Of a stretch of DNA of 64,000 nucleotides, positions 51,317-59,626 are shown one piece after another (within the stretch, counting starts at the first letter, position 1; the number at the start of each line of letters is the position of its first letter). Below the pieces are notes generated by a model, which was not told the origin of the DNA, ran no database searches, and saw nothing but the letters and a program-made list of their open reading frames with translations. The stretch is from JABFXX01 sp964419605 (lineage in GTDB: Bacteria > Myxococcota_A > Polyangia > Haliangiales > Haliangiaceae). A program made the position numbers and the translations under genes. The stretch covers positions 1 to 64,000 of the forward strand of contig CAYQQM010000016.1 of NCBI GenBank assembly GCA_964419605.1. Direction: 5' to 3'.

Positions 51317-54300
51317 CGTTGCGCGCGGTGCATGGCAATCGCGCCGAAGCGCTGTTGGGCGAGTTGCTCGCAGCGCTACCCCCGCCAGATCCGTTTTCAC
51401 CTCAAACGATCGTCGTCGGCAGCCACGTCATGGCGCGGTGGCTATCGCGGGAGATCGCACTCGCGCGCGGAATCTGCGCAGGCGTAGACATCGAGCTGTT
51501 TGATCCGTTCGTAGCGCGGGTATGGACGGGTGATGCTGCCGCGTCGAATCGACTAACCGCGCTCGATCGAGGCCAACTAGCGGCGGCAATCGCCACCGTG
51601 CTTGCCGACGACCGCTTCGTCGCGACCCTGCCCCCGGTGGCGACCTATCTGGCGGGAGCACCCGTTGGGGGAGATCGAGCCGGGCCGCGCCGCGTGCAGC
51701 TCGCCAACCACGTAGCAGGACTACTGTGGCAATACGCGGTGGCACGCCCCGATTGGATGCCCCAACTTTTCGTTGGGCGTCCTCCGTCCGATCTCAGCGA
51801 CAATGCAACTGCACGCTGGCAAGCCGCTCTGTTCGCAGAGGCGCTGTTGCGGCTGGGACGCGCAGAAAATGCCGGTCCCGCAGCAACGGCGGTTCCGACT
51901 CCGATGGTGCCGTGGACGCGCAGACGGCTCCAGCTACCTGGGCCCCGCCTGGGACCCGTTCACGTGTTTTGCGTTTCGTATTTGCAGCGCTGGCAGCTCG
52001 AAGCGCTTACGGATCTCGGTACCACCACCGATGTGAGCGTTTACGTTGTCGATCCGTGCATCGAACTTTGGGATGACGTCGCCGGGCGCAAGGCAACCCG
52101 AGCAATAGGCGAGCCCCTGTTGCTCCCGCTTTGGGGGCGCGCCGTCCGGGACACGATGGCCGGACTCGTCGACCGAACGGGCGGCGACGTCGAGTCTGTT
52201 CCCAACGCCCCATCAGCGAGTCGCACGGCGCTCGACCAACTGCTTGCCGATACCGCCCGACGCTGTCCACCGTCGGAAGTGCAACCTCACAACGCTATTC
52301 CGGCCGGCGTGCAGGTTCTTGCGTGCGCAAACCCGCGGCGCGAACTCGAGGTCGTGGCGGTAAAAATACGAGCCCAGCTCGACGCCAATCCCGAGCTCTG
52401 CGCTCACGAAGCTGTCGTATGGATTGCTAGCGACGCCGAGACCTACCTCGCCCTTGCTCCTTCTGCGTTCGAAGCCGTTGGCATTCCGTGCCATCTGATC
52501 GACGCGCCCCTGGACGACCGCGGTCGCGTTGGGGAGGCAGTGCTCGCCCTACTGGAATTGCCGACGTGCGCTATGACCCGCAGCGATCTGCTGCGCGTCA
52601 TGACCCACCCCGCCGTGCTCAAGCGCCATCCCCACGTCGACGTGGCCGATTGGGTGCGCTGGAGCGAGCGTCTGGGTATCGCGCACGGACGCGATGCCAC
52701 CTCGCACGCGGGCACCTACCTCGCCGACCATCCGAACAAGTTCCACTGGGACCAAGGCGTGCGACGGCTCGCACTTGGGGCGTACATGATCGGCGCCGAA
52801 CGCGGCTCGGTGCGTATCGCCGACATCGAAGTGATGCCCGAGGAAGTGCAGGCGGATCAGCAAGCGTCCGCCGCGACGTATGCACTGTTCGTGCGCTCGC
52901 TGTCAGCGGACGCGGCTTGGCTCGCGAGCCACCGAGCGACGCTGGTCGAATGGGCGGAGATCTTCGTTGCGCTTGTCGATAGTTACCTCGGCGGATCGAG
53001 TTCGAGGGGCTCGGCGCCTGGCGACTCTTCGCAGGATATGGAACGCGTGCGGTCCATGTTGGCCAGCATCGCCCGCGCTGACCTCGACGGTCGGCGGCTA
53101 GGATTTCGCGAAGCGCGAGAACACGCAATCCGCCGTATCGCAGCAGCGCGGGCTGACCGCGGTGAACCCCTCGCATACGGCGTTACCATCTCACCGCTGC
53201 GCGCCCATCGCGCCATCCCGTTTTCGATCTCCTGTGTGGTCGGACTCAACGAAGGCCAGTTCCCTGCCTCCGATCTGACGGGGCCTCTGGACCTTCGCAG
53301 ATACGCCGAGCCGCGCCCCGGCGACGTGTCTGCGCGCGACCGCGATCGACATGCGTTTCTTGACGTGGTGCTAAGCGTCCGACGTGCGCTGTATCTGGCG
53401 TATGTTGCCGTCGAATCAAAAAGCGGCCAGCCGGTCGCGCCATCGTCCGTAGTGCTGGAACTTGCCGACGCACTAGCGCCCTACCTCGGCGCTCCAACAG
53501 GCCGTGCCGCTCTGGAAGCGATGACCGAACGTCATCCGCTGCATCGGTTTTCGGTGGAAGATCTCGCAAGTTCGGCCGCTGCATTGCGCGAGCGTTGGGC
53601 GGTTCGCGTGCGGGACTCCATTTCCGGTTGGTTGCGGGCACGGGGTTTTCCAGTTCCAGGTCCCGAGGGGATGCTCGCACTGCTCGATCATCCAGCGATG
53701 GATTCACTGCGCGCCGAGCTCGGCATTGTGGATCCGGCTTGCGCCTCGGATCCGGTCGTGGATCCAAGCGTGGCGGGGCTTTCGATCGACCTCCGCACTC
53801 CCCCTGGAGTGCTGCGCGCCCCGCCAAAGGCGGGGCTTTCGATCGACCTCCGCACTCCCCCTGGAGTGCTGCGCGCCCCGCCCAAGCCGGCGCTTTCGAT
53901 CGCGCAATTGCGACTGTTCCTCGAATCCCCTATCCAAGCGTGGGCTCAAACCGTACTCGATCTCGACGAGCTGCCCAATGACTCGGCGCTCGACCACAGC
54001 GACGAGCCGTTTCACGTCGAACGCCCACGACGCGCCGTGGTGCTACGCGATGTACTCGCGGCGCACCTTCGCCAGCCCGAGACAGCGCTGGCAGCACATT
54101 ACGATGCGACCGTGCATGAACTGGAACTGCGCGGACACTTCCCTGTTGGCGTATTCGGAGCGGCAGCGCGGGCGGTCGATCTGCGCACACTCGAGCAATG
54201 GCGCCAAGCTCTCGGCCCTGTTGCGATCGGAGCGGCGAGCCGCGTTGCGTTCGGCCGCTCACCCAATTATTCCAGCCGCGGCGCAGCCTCGGCCATCCGA

Positions 54301-54837
54301 GTCGAACCGGCGATCGAGCTCGCGTTGGGTCCGGGCCGCACAGTACACGTCGTCGGCAGTACCGAACTTCTCCTCCACCACGGTGATCGCAGCACGTCGG
54401 TTGTTCCGATCCTGGGGACCGTAGATGGAACGTCGCGGTACCATCTGCGCGGCGCGTTCGACCACCTCGCACTGGCGGCAGCCGGACTAGCCTTGCGCGG
54501 TCACGATCACATGTTGATCGACCCTGATGGGGGCGTGCGCTGCGTGAACCACGATCCGTGGACGCAGGCCGACGCGCAACAGTTTCTCTCCGAACTCGCG
54601 CGCGAGCTCCTCGATGAACCCCATGGCTACCTGTTGCCCTTCGACGTGCTGGCGCGCGCTCTCTCCGGCAGCCGATCCGCGTACATTGTACAAGACCCGA
54701 CCGGCGGACTCGGCTACGGGCCGATCGAACGCCGAGATGGCCTGGACCTCCCCACGGGAATTCAACAGCTCGCGGAACGCCGCCTTCGACCGTTCGTCTC
54801 GAGAATGCGCACCGGTCACAGTTTCGACGCGTCCTAA
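51313..54837 (+). CDS. recC: Exodeoxyribonuclease V gamma subunit RecC
   Basis: 1174 residues, normal for RecC. N-terminal inactive helicase-like domain (VHGNRAEALLGELLAALP, VVGSHVMARWLSREIALARGICAGVD), the middle region TSHVFCVSYLQRWQLEALTDL, and inactive nuclease-like C-terminal domain (LSIAQLRLFLESPIQAWAQTVL). Recognises Chi and scaffolds RecBCD. An in-frame tandem insert of 2 x 19 residues (AGLSIDLRTPPGVLRAPPK) sits just before the nuclease-like domain. ATGA overlap with the lipid kinase. Neither recB nor recD follows; the next genes are a VapBC-type pair. Confidence 0.9.
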   Translation: MTLRAVHGNRAEALLGELLAALPPPDPFSPQTIVVGSHVMARWLSREIALARGICAGVDIELFDPFVARVWTGDAAASNRLTALDRGQLAAAIATVLADDRFVATLPPVATYLAGAPVGGDRAGPRRVQLANHVAGLLWQYAVARPDWMPQLFVGRPPSDLSDNATARWQAALFAEALLRLGRAENAGPAATAVPTPMVPWTRRRLQLPGPRLGPVHVFCVSYLQRWQLEALTDLGTTTDVSVYVVDPCIELWDDVAGRKATRAIGEPLLLPLWGRAVRDTMAGLVDRTGGDVESVPNAPSASRTALDQLLADTARRCPPSEVQPHNAIPAGVQVLACANPRRELEVVAVKIRAQLDANPELCAHEAVVWIASDAETYLALAPSAFEAVGIPCHLIDAPLDDRGRVGEAVLALLELPTCAMTRSDLLRVMTHPAVLKRHPHVDVADWVRWSERLGIAHGRDATSHAGTYLADHPNKFHWDQGVRRLALGAYMIGAERGSVRIADIEVMPEEVQADQQASAATYALFVRSLSADAAWLASHRATLVEWAEIFVALVDSYLGGSSSRGSAPGDSSQDMERVRSMLASIARADLDGRRLGFREAREHAIRRIAAARADRGEPLAYGVTISPLRAHRAIPFSISCVVGLNEGQFPASDLTGPLDLRRYAEPRPGDVSARDRDRHAFLDVVLSVRRALYLAYVAVESKSGQPVAPSSVVLELADALAPYLGAPTGRAALEAMTERHPLHRFSVEDLASSAAALRERWAVRVRDSISGWLRARGFPVPGPEGMLALLDHPAMDSLRAELGIVDPACASDPVVDPSVAGLSIDLRTPPGVLRAPPKAGLSIDLRTPPGVLRAPPKPALSIAQLRLFLESPIQAWAQTVLDLDELPNDSALDHSDEPFHVERPRRAVVLRDVLAAHLRQPETALAAHYDATVHELELRGHFPVGVFGAAARAVDLRTLEQWRQALGPVAIGAASRVAFGRSPNYSSRGAASAIRVEPAIELALGPGRTVHVVGSTELLLHHGDRSTSVVPILGTVDGTSRYHLRGAFDHLALAAAGLALRGHDHMLIDPDGGVRCVNHDPWTQADAQQFLSELARELLDEPHGYLLPFDVLARALSGSRSAYIVQDPTGGLGYGPIERRDGLDLPTGIQQLAERRLRPFVSRMRTGHSFDAS
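53773..53892 (+). repeat. Two tandem 57-bp in-frame palindromic units in recC
   Basis: Two almost identical 57-bp units (53779 and 53836 phases), with a partial third (CTTTCGATCG) at 53893. Each unit has the CGCACTCCccctGGAGTGC hairpin flanked by GGCGGGGC and GCCCCGCC arms. Each unit codes for 19 residues. The last CTTTCGATCG belongs to conserved RecC sequence, as if the insert duplicated its target. Confidence 0.85.
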
Positions 54838-54916
54838 CTACGAACGCGGAGCTACAACGAGGTGGCGACAGCATACAATCTTGCGCTACCCGACGATGTG
54901 TATTACAAAAGAATAC

Positions 54917-55180
54917 ATGACCAAGATGATGACGCTACGCGTTGACGCCGATCTGTTGGCTCGCCTCAAGGAGTCCGCGAGACGCGAGGGGCGGTCGGCC
55001 TCGGCCGAGGTTGTTCGGCTATTGCGACGCGAATTTGGCGAAACATCGGCCCCAAAGCGAACGCGCCGAGGTGCGATGGGGATGTATGCTCATCTTGAGT
55101 CCGTGAGGATCGACGAGGTACGCGAACTGCGGACTCAGCTCGGCAAGCAAATTTCCTCGCGACTAAACCGAGCGCGATAA
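54917..55180 (+). CDS. RHH-type antitoxin (FitA/VapB-like)
   Basis: 87 residues. N-terminal ribbon-helix-helix MTLRVDADLLARLKESARREGRSASAEVVRLLRREFGE, C-terminal charged helix (MGMYAHLESVRIDEVRELRTQLGKQISSRLNRAR). Transcribed with the following PIN toxin, 5 bases away. Start at ATG 54917; the open frame further upstream overlaps recC and is not coding. Confidence 0.85.
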   Translation: MTKMMTLRVDADLLARLKESARREGRSASAEVVRLLRREFGETSAPKRTRRGAMGMYAHLESVRIDEVRELRTQLGKQISSRLNRAR

Positions 55181-55185
55181 GACCA

Positions 55186-55581
55186 GTGAAGTCCCTTGTA
55201 CTGGATACGCACACGACCAGCTGGTATTTATCGGCGCCCAAGCGGTTGGGTCATGCTGCCAAGCGAATGCTCACCCGTGTTGGCAATGGGCAAATACGAG
55301 CCTATATCCCCGCGATCGTGATCGTGGAGCTTGTCTTATTGCGGGAACGCGGTCGCCGGGTGGTCGGGCCGAGCGAAATCGACGTCCTGGTGTCTCAAGT
55401 TGATGGATTTGAAGTGCTATCCATGGATGCGTTACAAGCGGCTGAATTCGCGCTGCTGCCAAACCTCGTCGATCCATTCGACAGAATGATCGTTGCTGCA
55501 GCGCGGAGCAGTCAAAGTGCTCTCATTACCGCGGACGAGCGAGTCACCCAATCAAACTTGGTCGAGGTAATCTGGGACTGA
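55186..55581 (+). CDS. PIN-domain VapC-type toxin
   Basis: 131 residues. PIN acidic residues: Asp in VLDTHTTSW, Glu in IVIVELVLL, Asp in DPFDRMIVA and TADERV. An RNase of the VapC type, partner of the preceding RHH antitoxin. GTG start at 55186, 5 bases after the antitoxin stop. Confidence 0.85.
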   Translation: MKSLVLDTHTTSWYLSAPKRLGHAAKRMLTRVGNGQIRAYIPAIVIVELVLLRERGRRVVGPSEIDVLVSQVDGFEVLSMDALQAAEFALLPNLVDPFDRMIVAAARSSQSALITADERVTQSNLVEVIWD

Positions 55582-55786
55582 GGTTCCCGAATCATTCTCG
55601 CGGCAGTTCGCGGCGAGAGCCGCCGGTTACGGACGTGAGATCGGCGTGGCCATCGGGGTAGACGTTCACCATGTCGAATCGAACGAGGCCGACGTCCGGA
55701 TAGACCGCCGGGGCAAGCGCGAGCGCCTTGGGGGAGTAATGCGGGCACGTTGAACCGCTTTGGGTTGCAGTCGATCGCGTGCCGCG

Positions 55787-56773
55787 CTACTGCGGGGTCA
55801 GCGCATCGATCCAGTTGGCCACGGCACTCATCGCGGTCCCATCGACCACCTCCGTGCCGAACGGCGGCATTTGCTCGCCGCGGACGCGCGACGCCATGCG
55901 CAAGATCACTGCGCTGGCGCCTGGATCGCCCGGAACGATTCGCTGGCTCACGCCGGGGCGTTGGTATTTGGTCAAGGCGACGCCAACGGTGTCTTTCCAC
56001 ACCGTCGTACCGGCCGGGGTCGTCGCGGCCAAGTCCAGCTGCAATGTCATATCGACGTCGGGTCGTGCGACTCCCCGATCGTTGTGGCAGTGACCGCAAT
56101 TTGCGTGCAGCGTCCCCAGTGCATCGCGGGTGGTCGCATCCCCCGGGATGGTGTAATCCGAAACGGGCGCGTTGAGAGAGTCGGAGAGCTGAGCCAGCCG
56201 CAAACCCGAACCGGGACCGGATAACTGCAGGGCCGAAAACCCAAGTGCCCTGCCCGCCTCACCGCGGTGACAGGTCCCGCACTGAGTTTGCGACGGGACA
56301 TCGTGATTCGTACCCAAAATGTTACTCGCTCCCCCAGCAACGAACTCTGCGTCACTACCGTCGGGAAGCCAGATAAACGCGCCCATCCAATACGCGTCAT
56401 CACCGGGCCCCGAACCGATCCTCTCGATGACTCGCGTTTCGAGGCGTTGACCGCTTGGATGGCGAAACTCCTTCCACAACTTCGTGCCCACCGGCAACTC
56501 CCAGTGGGCGGGGTCACTTGCGGCGATCTGCGCCTTCGCAGGAAGTGAGATCCAGCGCTGCTTTTTCGCACCGTCGGTCCACAGCGCGTACCGCGGCGCG
56601 AATTCCTTGACACCGGGCGATACGCGGTCGCCGTCCGCGAACAATCCAGTCTCCGACAGCCATTGGTAGGGCGGCTTGCGGGGTTCAGTTCGTGCATCCG
56701 GGTCTTCCAACCCGTACACAGTTGCCGTGCAGCCGGCCAACCAGGATGCAACTGCGACGCGCAACAGTGCCAT
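55787..56773 (-). CDS. Cytochrome c lipoprotein (dihaem)
   Basis: 328 residues. Start fixed at 56773 by the TGATG junction with the upstream gene. Signal MALLRVAVASWLAGC (lipobox). Contains haem motifs CGTCH and CGHCH with flanking SQTQCGTCHRGEAGRALGFSALQLSG and HANCGHCHNDRG, like the SO_0930-type repeated cytochrome domain. Co-transcribed with the upstream cytochrome. Confidence 0.88.
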   Translation of the reverse strand: MALLRVAVASWLAGCTATVYGLEDPDARTEPRKPPYQWLSETGLFADGDRVSPGVKEFAPRYALWTDGAKKQRWISLPAKAQIAASDPAHWELPVGTKLWKEFRHPSGQRLETRVIERIGSGPGDDAYWMGAFIWLPDGSDAEFVAGGASNILGTNHDVPSQTQCGTCHRGEAGRALGFSALQLSGPGSGLRLAQLSDSLNAPVSDYTIPGDATTRDALGTLHANCGHCHNDRGVARPDVDMTLQLDLAATTPAGTTVWKDTVGVALTKYQRPGVSQRIVPGDPGASAVILRMASRVRGEQMPPFGTEVVDGTAMSAVANWIDALTPQ

Positions 56774-57756
56774 CACGGCGCGACAGAGCACTCATTCGGG
56801 ATGGAATTGGCGACCGGGGTAAGCGAGGTGAGGTACGTACCGATGTCGAGCGCATCGCTATCCGAAAGGCCGCCGTATTCGCTCATCGGTCCTCCCGGCA
56901 TCGGCCGGCACACACGCTTGTTGTCTTTGTCGAGGCCGGTTTTCAATACAGCCTTAATTTGCTCGGCAGTGTACCCATTGAGTCCGGAGGGATGGGGGGT
57001 CAAATTCGTCGCGTAGACCATTGCTGGCAGAGGTGGCGCGCCCGGAAAGGAGCGGCCGCCCGCGAGCACTTTGGTGAGGTCGAGCGAACGCTGGTTTTGC
57101 GCATTGGTTAGCGGCGTGTGACATAGGATGCACCGCCCGGCCATCGCCACGAGGTAGCGTCCGTTGGAGGTGCTTGCATTGGCCGTGGTGGGTTTGGGGA
57201 TATCGGCATCGGCGAGTGGCACCGCCGGCGATGCCGGTCGGGTTGCAAACGGTGGTTGATTCGCTGGCAGCGTGCGATCCACCCCCGGGACCGAGCGGAG
57301 GTACTTGACTACAGCCATCGCATCGCTCGCGGTCATGTTGTGATAGACCCAATACGGCATATTCGCGAACATCGCGGTTCCGTCGGGGCGCATGCCATTC
57401 TGAAACATGTTGATGATCTCAGCATCGCTACGCGTCGCGAGCCCGGTCGCGTGATTGGTGAGGTTGCCGGTGTGCAGGCAGCCTGTGTTATTGTCGGCGG
57501 GCGCCGTATCGATAAAGCACTGCACGCCGGCCAAAAACTTGGTCTGATCCAGCGCTCCGGTAGCTAAGCGCGGTGTGTGGCAACCGACGCATCCAGATAC
57601 GTTTTCCACCAGATACTTGCCTCGGGCGATCGGATCCGGGGCCGGCCCGTCGGTTGGCGGAGGTGGGGGTGGTGGCGGACCGTCCGACGGCGAATTTGGA
57701 GCATCCCCGACACACGCCATCAACATGAGTCCGTACGTTGCGACTAACTTCTTCAT
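56773..57756 (-). CDS. Dihaem cytochrome c lipoprotein
   Basis: 327 residues from ATG at 57756, with GGAAGG upstream. Signal MKKLVATYGLMLMACVG. Two haem c motifs, CVGCHTPRL and CILCHTPLT, each followed by NLTNHATGL / NLTPHPSGLNGYTAEQIKAVLKTGLD and a Met-ligand segment (MPYWVYHNMTASDAMAVVKYLRSVP, MSEYGGLSDSDALDIGTYL). A Pro-run linker follows the lipid anchor. Acts in envelope electron transfer; TGATG-coupled to the next gene. Confidence 0.9.
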   Translation of the reverse strand: MKKLVATYGLMLMACVGDAPNSPSDGPPPPPPPPTDGPAPDPIARGKYLVENVSGCVGCHTPRLATGALDQTKFLAGVQCFIDTAPADNNTGCLHTGNLTNHATGLATRSDAEIINMFQNGMRPDGTAMFANMPYWVYHNMTASDAMAVVKYLRSVPGVDRTLPANQPPFATRPASPAVPLADADIPKPTTANASTSNGRYLVAMAGRCILCHTPLTNAQNQRSLDLTKVLAGGRSFPGAPPLPAMVYATNLTPHPSGLNGYTAEQIKAVLKTGLDKDNKRVCRPMPGGPMSEYGGLSDSDALDIGTYLTSLTPVANSIPNECSVAP

Positions 57757-58192
57757 TTGCGCCCTTCCTGCTGTGGTGATCCGCGGTGCACGAAGCGGCT
57801 GAATGCGAAGCCTCGTGGTAGGGCGAATACGAAGCCGGCAGGGATTCGGATCGGCGGGCCGGCACATTTTCCAAATGAAATCAGAGATGTGAGAACGATC
57901 ACACGTGGCCGATCCACCACTCAAATCAGACTCTTTGGGCGAGGCGCTGCGGCAGACCACGCTTGCTCGACTACGCAAGATATTGCGCAGAGAACGCGAG
58001 ACTCTGGCGTGATTTCAAGTTCTTAGCTGTGGAACTGCGATTGCATATTGAGGCTGTCGCGATGAGCTGGTTGCGCAGTCCCGCAGGCATTTCCCCTCGA
58101 ACGCCGTTGGCGCAATTAGTCCCGTTCTGTAATCGCTCCTACATCAATAACAACCAAGCCGTGGGAACATCAACCGCTCTTCACCCGTAGAA
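57757..58192 (+). other. Intergenic region with possible remnant ORF
   Basis: 436 bases between divergent genes, relatively AT-rich in the second half. A frame at 57905-58012 (GTG start) would encode MADPPLKSDSLGEALRQT.. 35 residues, protein-like in composition but with no ribosome site; treated as noise or a remnant. No repeat or RNA seen. Confidence 0.3.
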
Positions 58193-59473
58193 GTGCGAAG
58201 CATCACAAGCAGTATGGCCCCCGAATACAAGATACCACCGCTACTTCTGGCCTCGCAGGAGGCACAGCAGCTCGCTGAATACGAGCTGCCGAAGCCACCG
58301 CAGCGTTTTGACAACCCGTTAGCTCGAATTACACGAGGAACCGACTTCGGTTGGGTGTTCGATGGAAAGCATGGGAGCATCATGAGCAGTTACGATTCTA
58401 AGCAACGCCCCGTACAACCTCCGCAGGAGCACGCGACGTCACAACACACGGCAGGCGCGAGCGGAAGTTGGGAAGACCACGATCAGGCTGCAGCGCGTCA
58501 AACTGCGATTATGCAGGCAAATGCAGCGAAACAGCTCAGCTTCGGTGATGCCGCTCTAAGCGTGCTCCCTGAGACGTATAAGATTTCAAAAGAGGCTGGC
58601 TCGAATCTGCCGGGTCCAACTGCGCTCACCCTCAACGGCATCGACGCCATTAATGCAGCCTGGAACGGAGACTTGCAAGGCATGATCATCGGCATTGGAG
58701 GAGTGATAGGCGGGTTTGCGGGCAAAGAAGCTGCGAAAGGGTTCTTTCGCTGGCATGAATTATCAGAGGCATGGAAAAAGGTTTTTCCGGTCGCGCACCA
58801 AAAGCTGAGTAAATTCAGATCCTCAATTAATGAGGTCTTGTCAAAACACGATTTGTCCCACCAGATTGACTATCAGCTTTCCGCCGACGGGCACGAGATA
58901 TTGATTGACAATGCCAAGGTCGCAAGCTTGTCGCAGCTCGACCGATTGGCAGATGACCTTCGCGAACTCGGACTGAAGATATCTGACATTACAAAGGTTT
59001 CCGTCCGCGATCCTAAAGATCCCAATCGATATCTTCCAGTATCCCAAGACCGCTACAGACATTTGTTGCCGGAGCACGCCGCTACTCCGAATCCCGCGGT
59101 ATCGCAAGCAAAGCACGATTTACCCGAGCCCCATGGACGATTCTCCGGAACTACACCAGAACTGCGTCTTTACTCTGAATCGAAAATGCCCGAATTCAAG
59201 GAAGTGGCAAAAGGCATCTTCGGAGCACGCAGGCAATCGATCGCGTTCGGACAAGTCGAATTTGGACCGGAGGCGAAGTACGTCCGCATACCCGACATGA
59301 CGATAACAGAATCACCCAATGCGAAATGGTTGGATGAGTTACACGCGTGGGTAAAGGCTGTTAAGGCCCTTGGAGTAGAGACGATCGAATTGCCCGAACG
59401 TATTACCGTGCATTACGAACATGGCTCATTCTATGCCTATTGTCGTTCCAACTATGATCAGTTCTTTTACTAG
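58193..59473 (+). CDS. Orphan protein, possible effector or toxin
   Basis: 426 residues; no family recognised. Start uncertain: GTG 58193, ATG 58214, or ATG 58382, the last having GGGAG 4 bases upstream. Contains one hydrophobic Gly-rich segment (ALTLNGIDAINAAWNGDLQGMIIGIGGVIGGFAGKEA, about residues 142-180), then a long hydrophilic helical part, and ends YCRSNYDQFFY. It is clearly more AT-rich than its neighbours and has no operon partner, which suggests horizontal gain. The glycine-rich segment resembles polymorphic-toxin central regions, but I cannot claim a toxic domain. Confidence 0.55.
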   Translation: MRSITSSMAPEYKIPPLLLASQEAQQLAEYELPKPPQRFDNPLARITRGTDFGWVFDGKHGSIMSSYDSKQRPVQPPQEHATSQHTAGASGSWEDHDQAAARQTAIMQANAAKQLSFGDAALSVLPETYKISKEAGSNLPGPTALTLNGIDAINAAWNGDLQGMIIGIGGVIGGFAGKEAAKGFFRWHELSEAWKKVFPVAHQKLSKFRSSINEVLSKHDLSHQIDYQLSADGHEILIDNAKVASLSQLDRLADDLRELGLKISDITKVSVRDPKDPNRYLPVSQDRYRHLLPEHAATPNPAVSQAKHDLPEPHGRFSGTTPELRLYSESKMPEFKEVAKGIFGARRQSIAFGQVEFGPEAKYVRIPDMTITESPNAKWLDELHAWVKAVKALGVETIELPERITVHYEHGSFYAYCRSNYDQFFY

Positions 59474-59626
59474 CAGAGGCCCGACCGAGGGGAGACCCGG
59501 GCTAAGAACCTGACCGGGGCTGCGCTGGCGTAAGACGGGGTTCGAGCGAGACCCAGCGGAACGCGCACGCAATCCCAGTCCGCTACTCACTATTGCAATG
59601 CAGCTTCCGGCTCTCGGCAACTGAGG

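Noticed and set aside
57905..58012. 35-residue open frame MADPPLKSDS
   Set aside because: No ribosome site and no match to a family; noted only in the intergenic entry.
59474..59600. GC-rich stretch with GGGTTCGAGC, tRNA-like
   Set aside because: No acceptor stem or anticodon arm could be folded; treated as intergenic, possibly a terminator.
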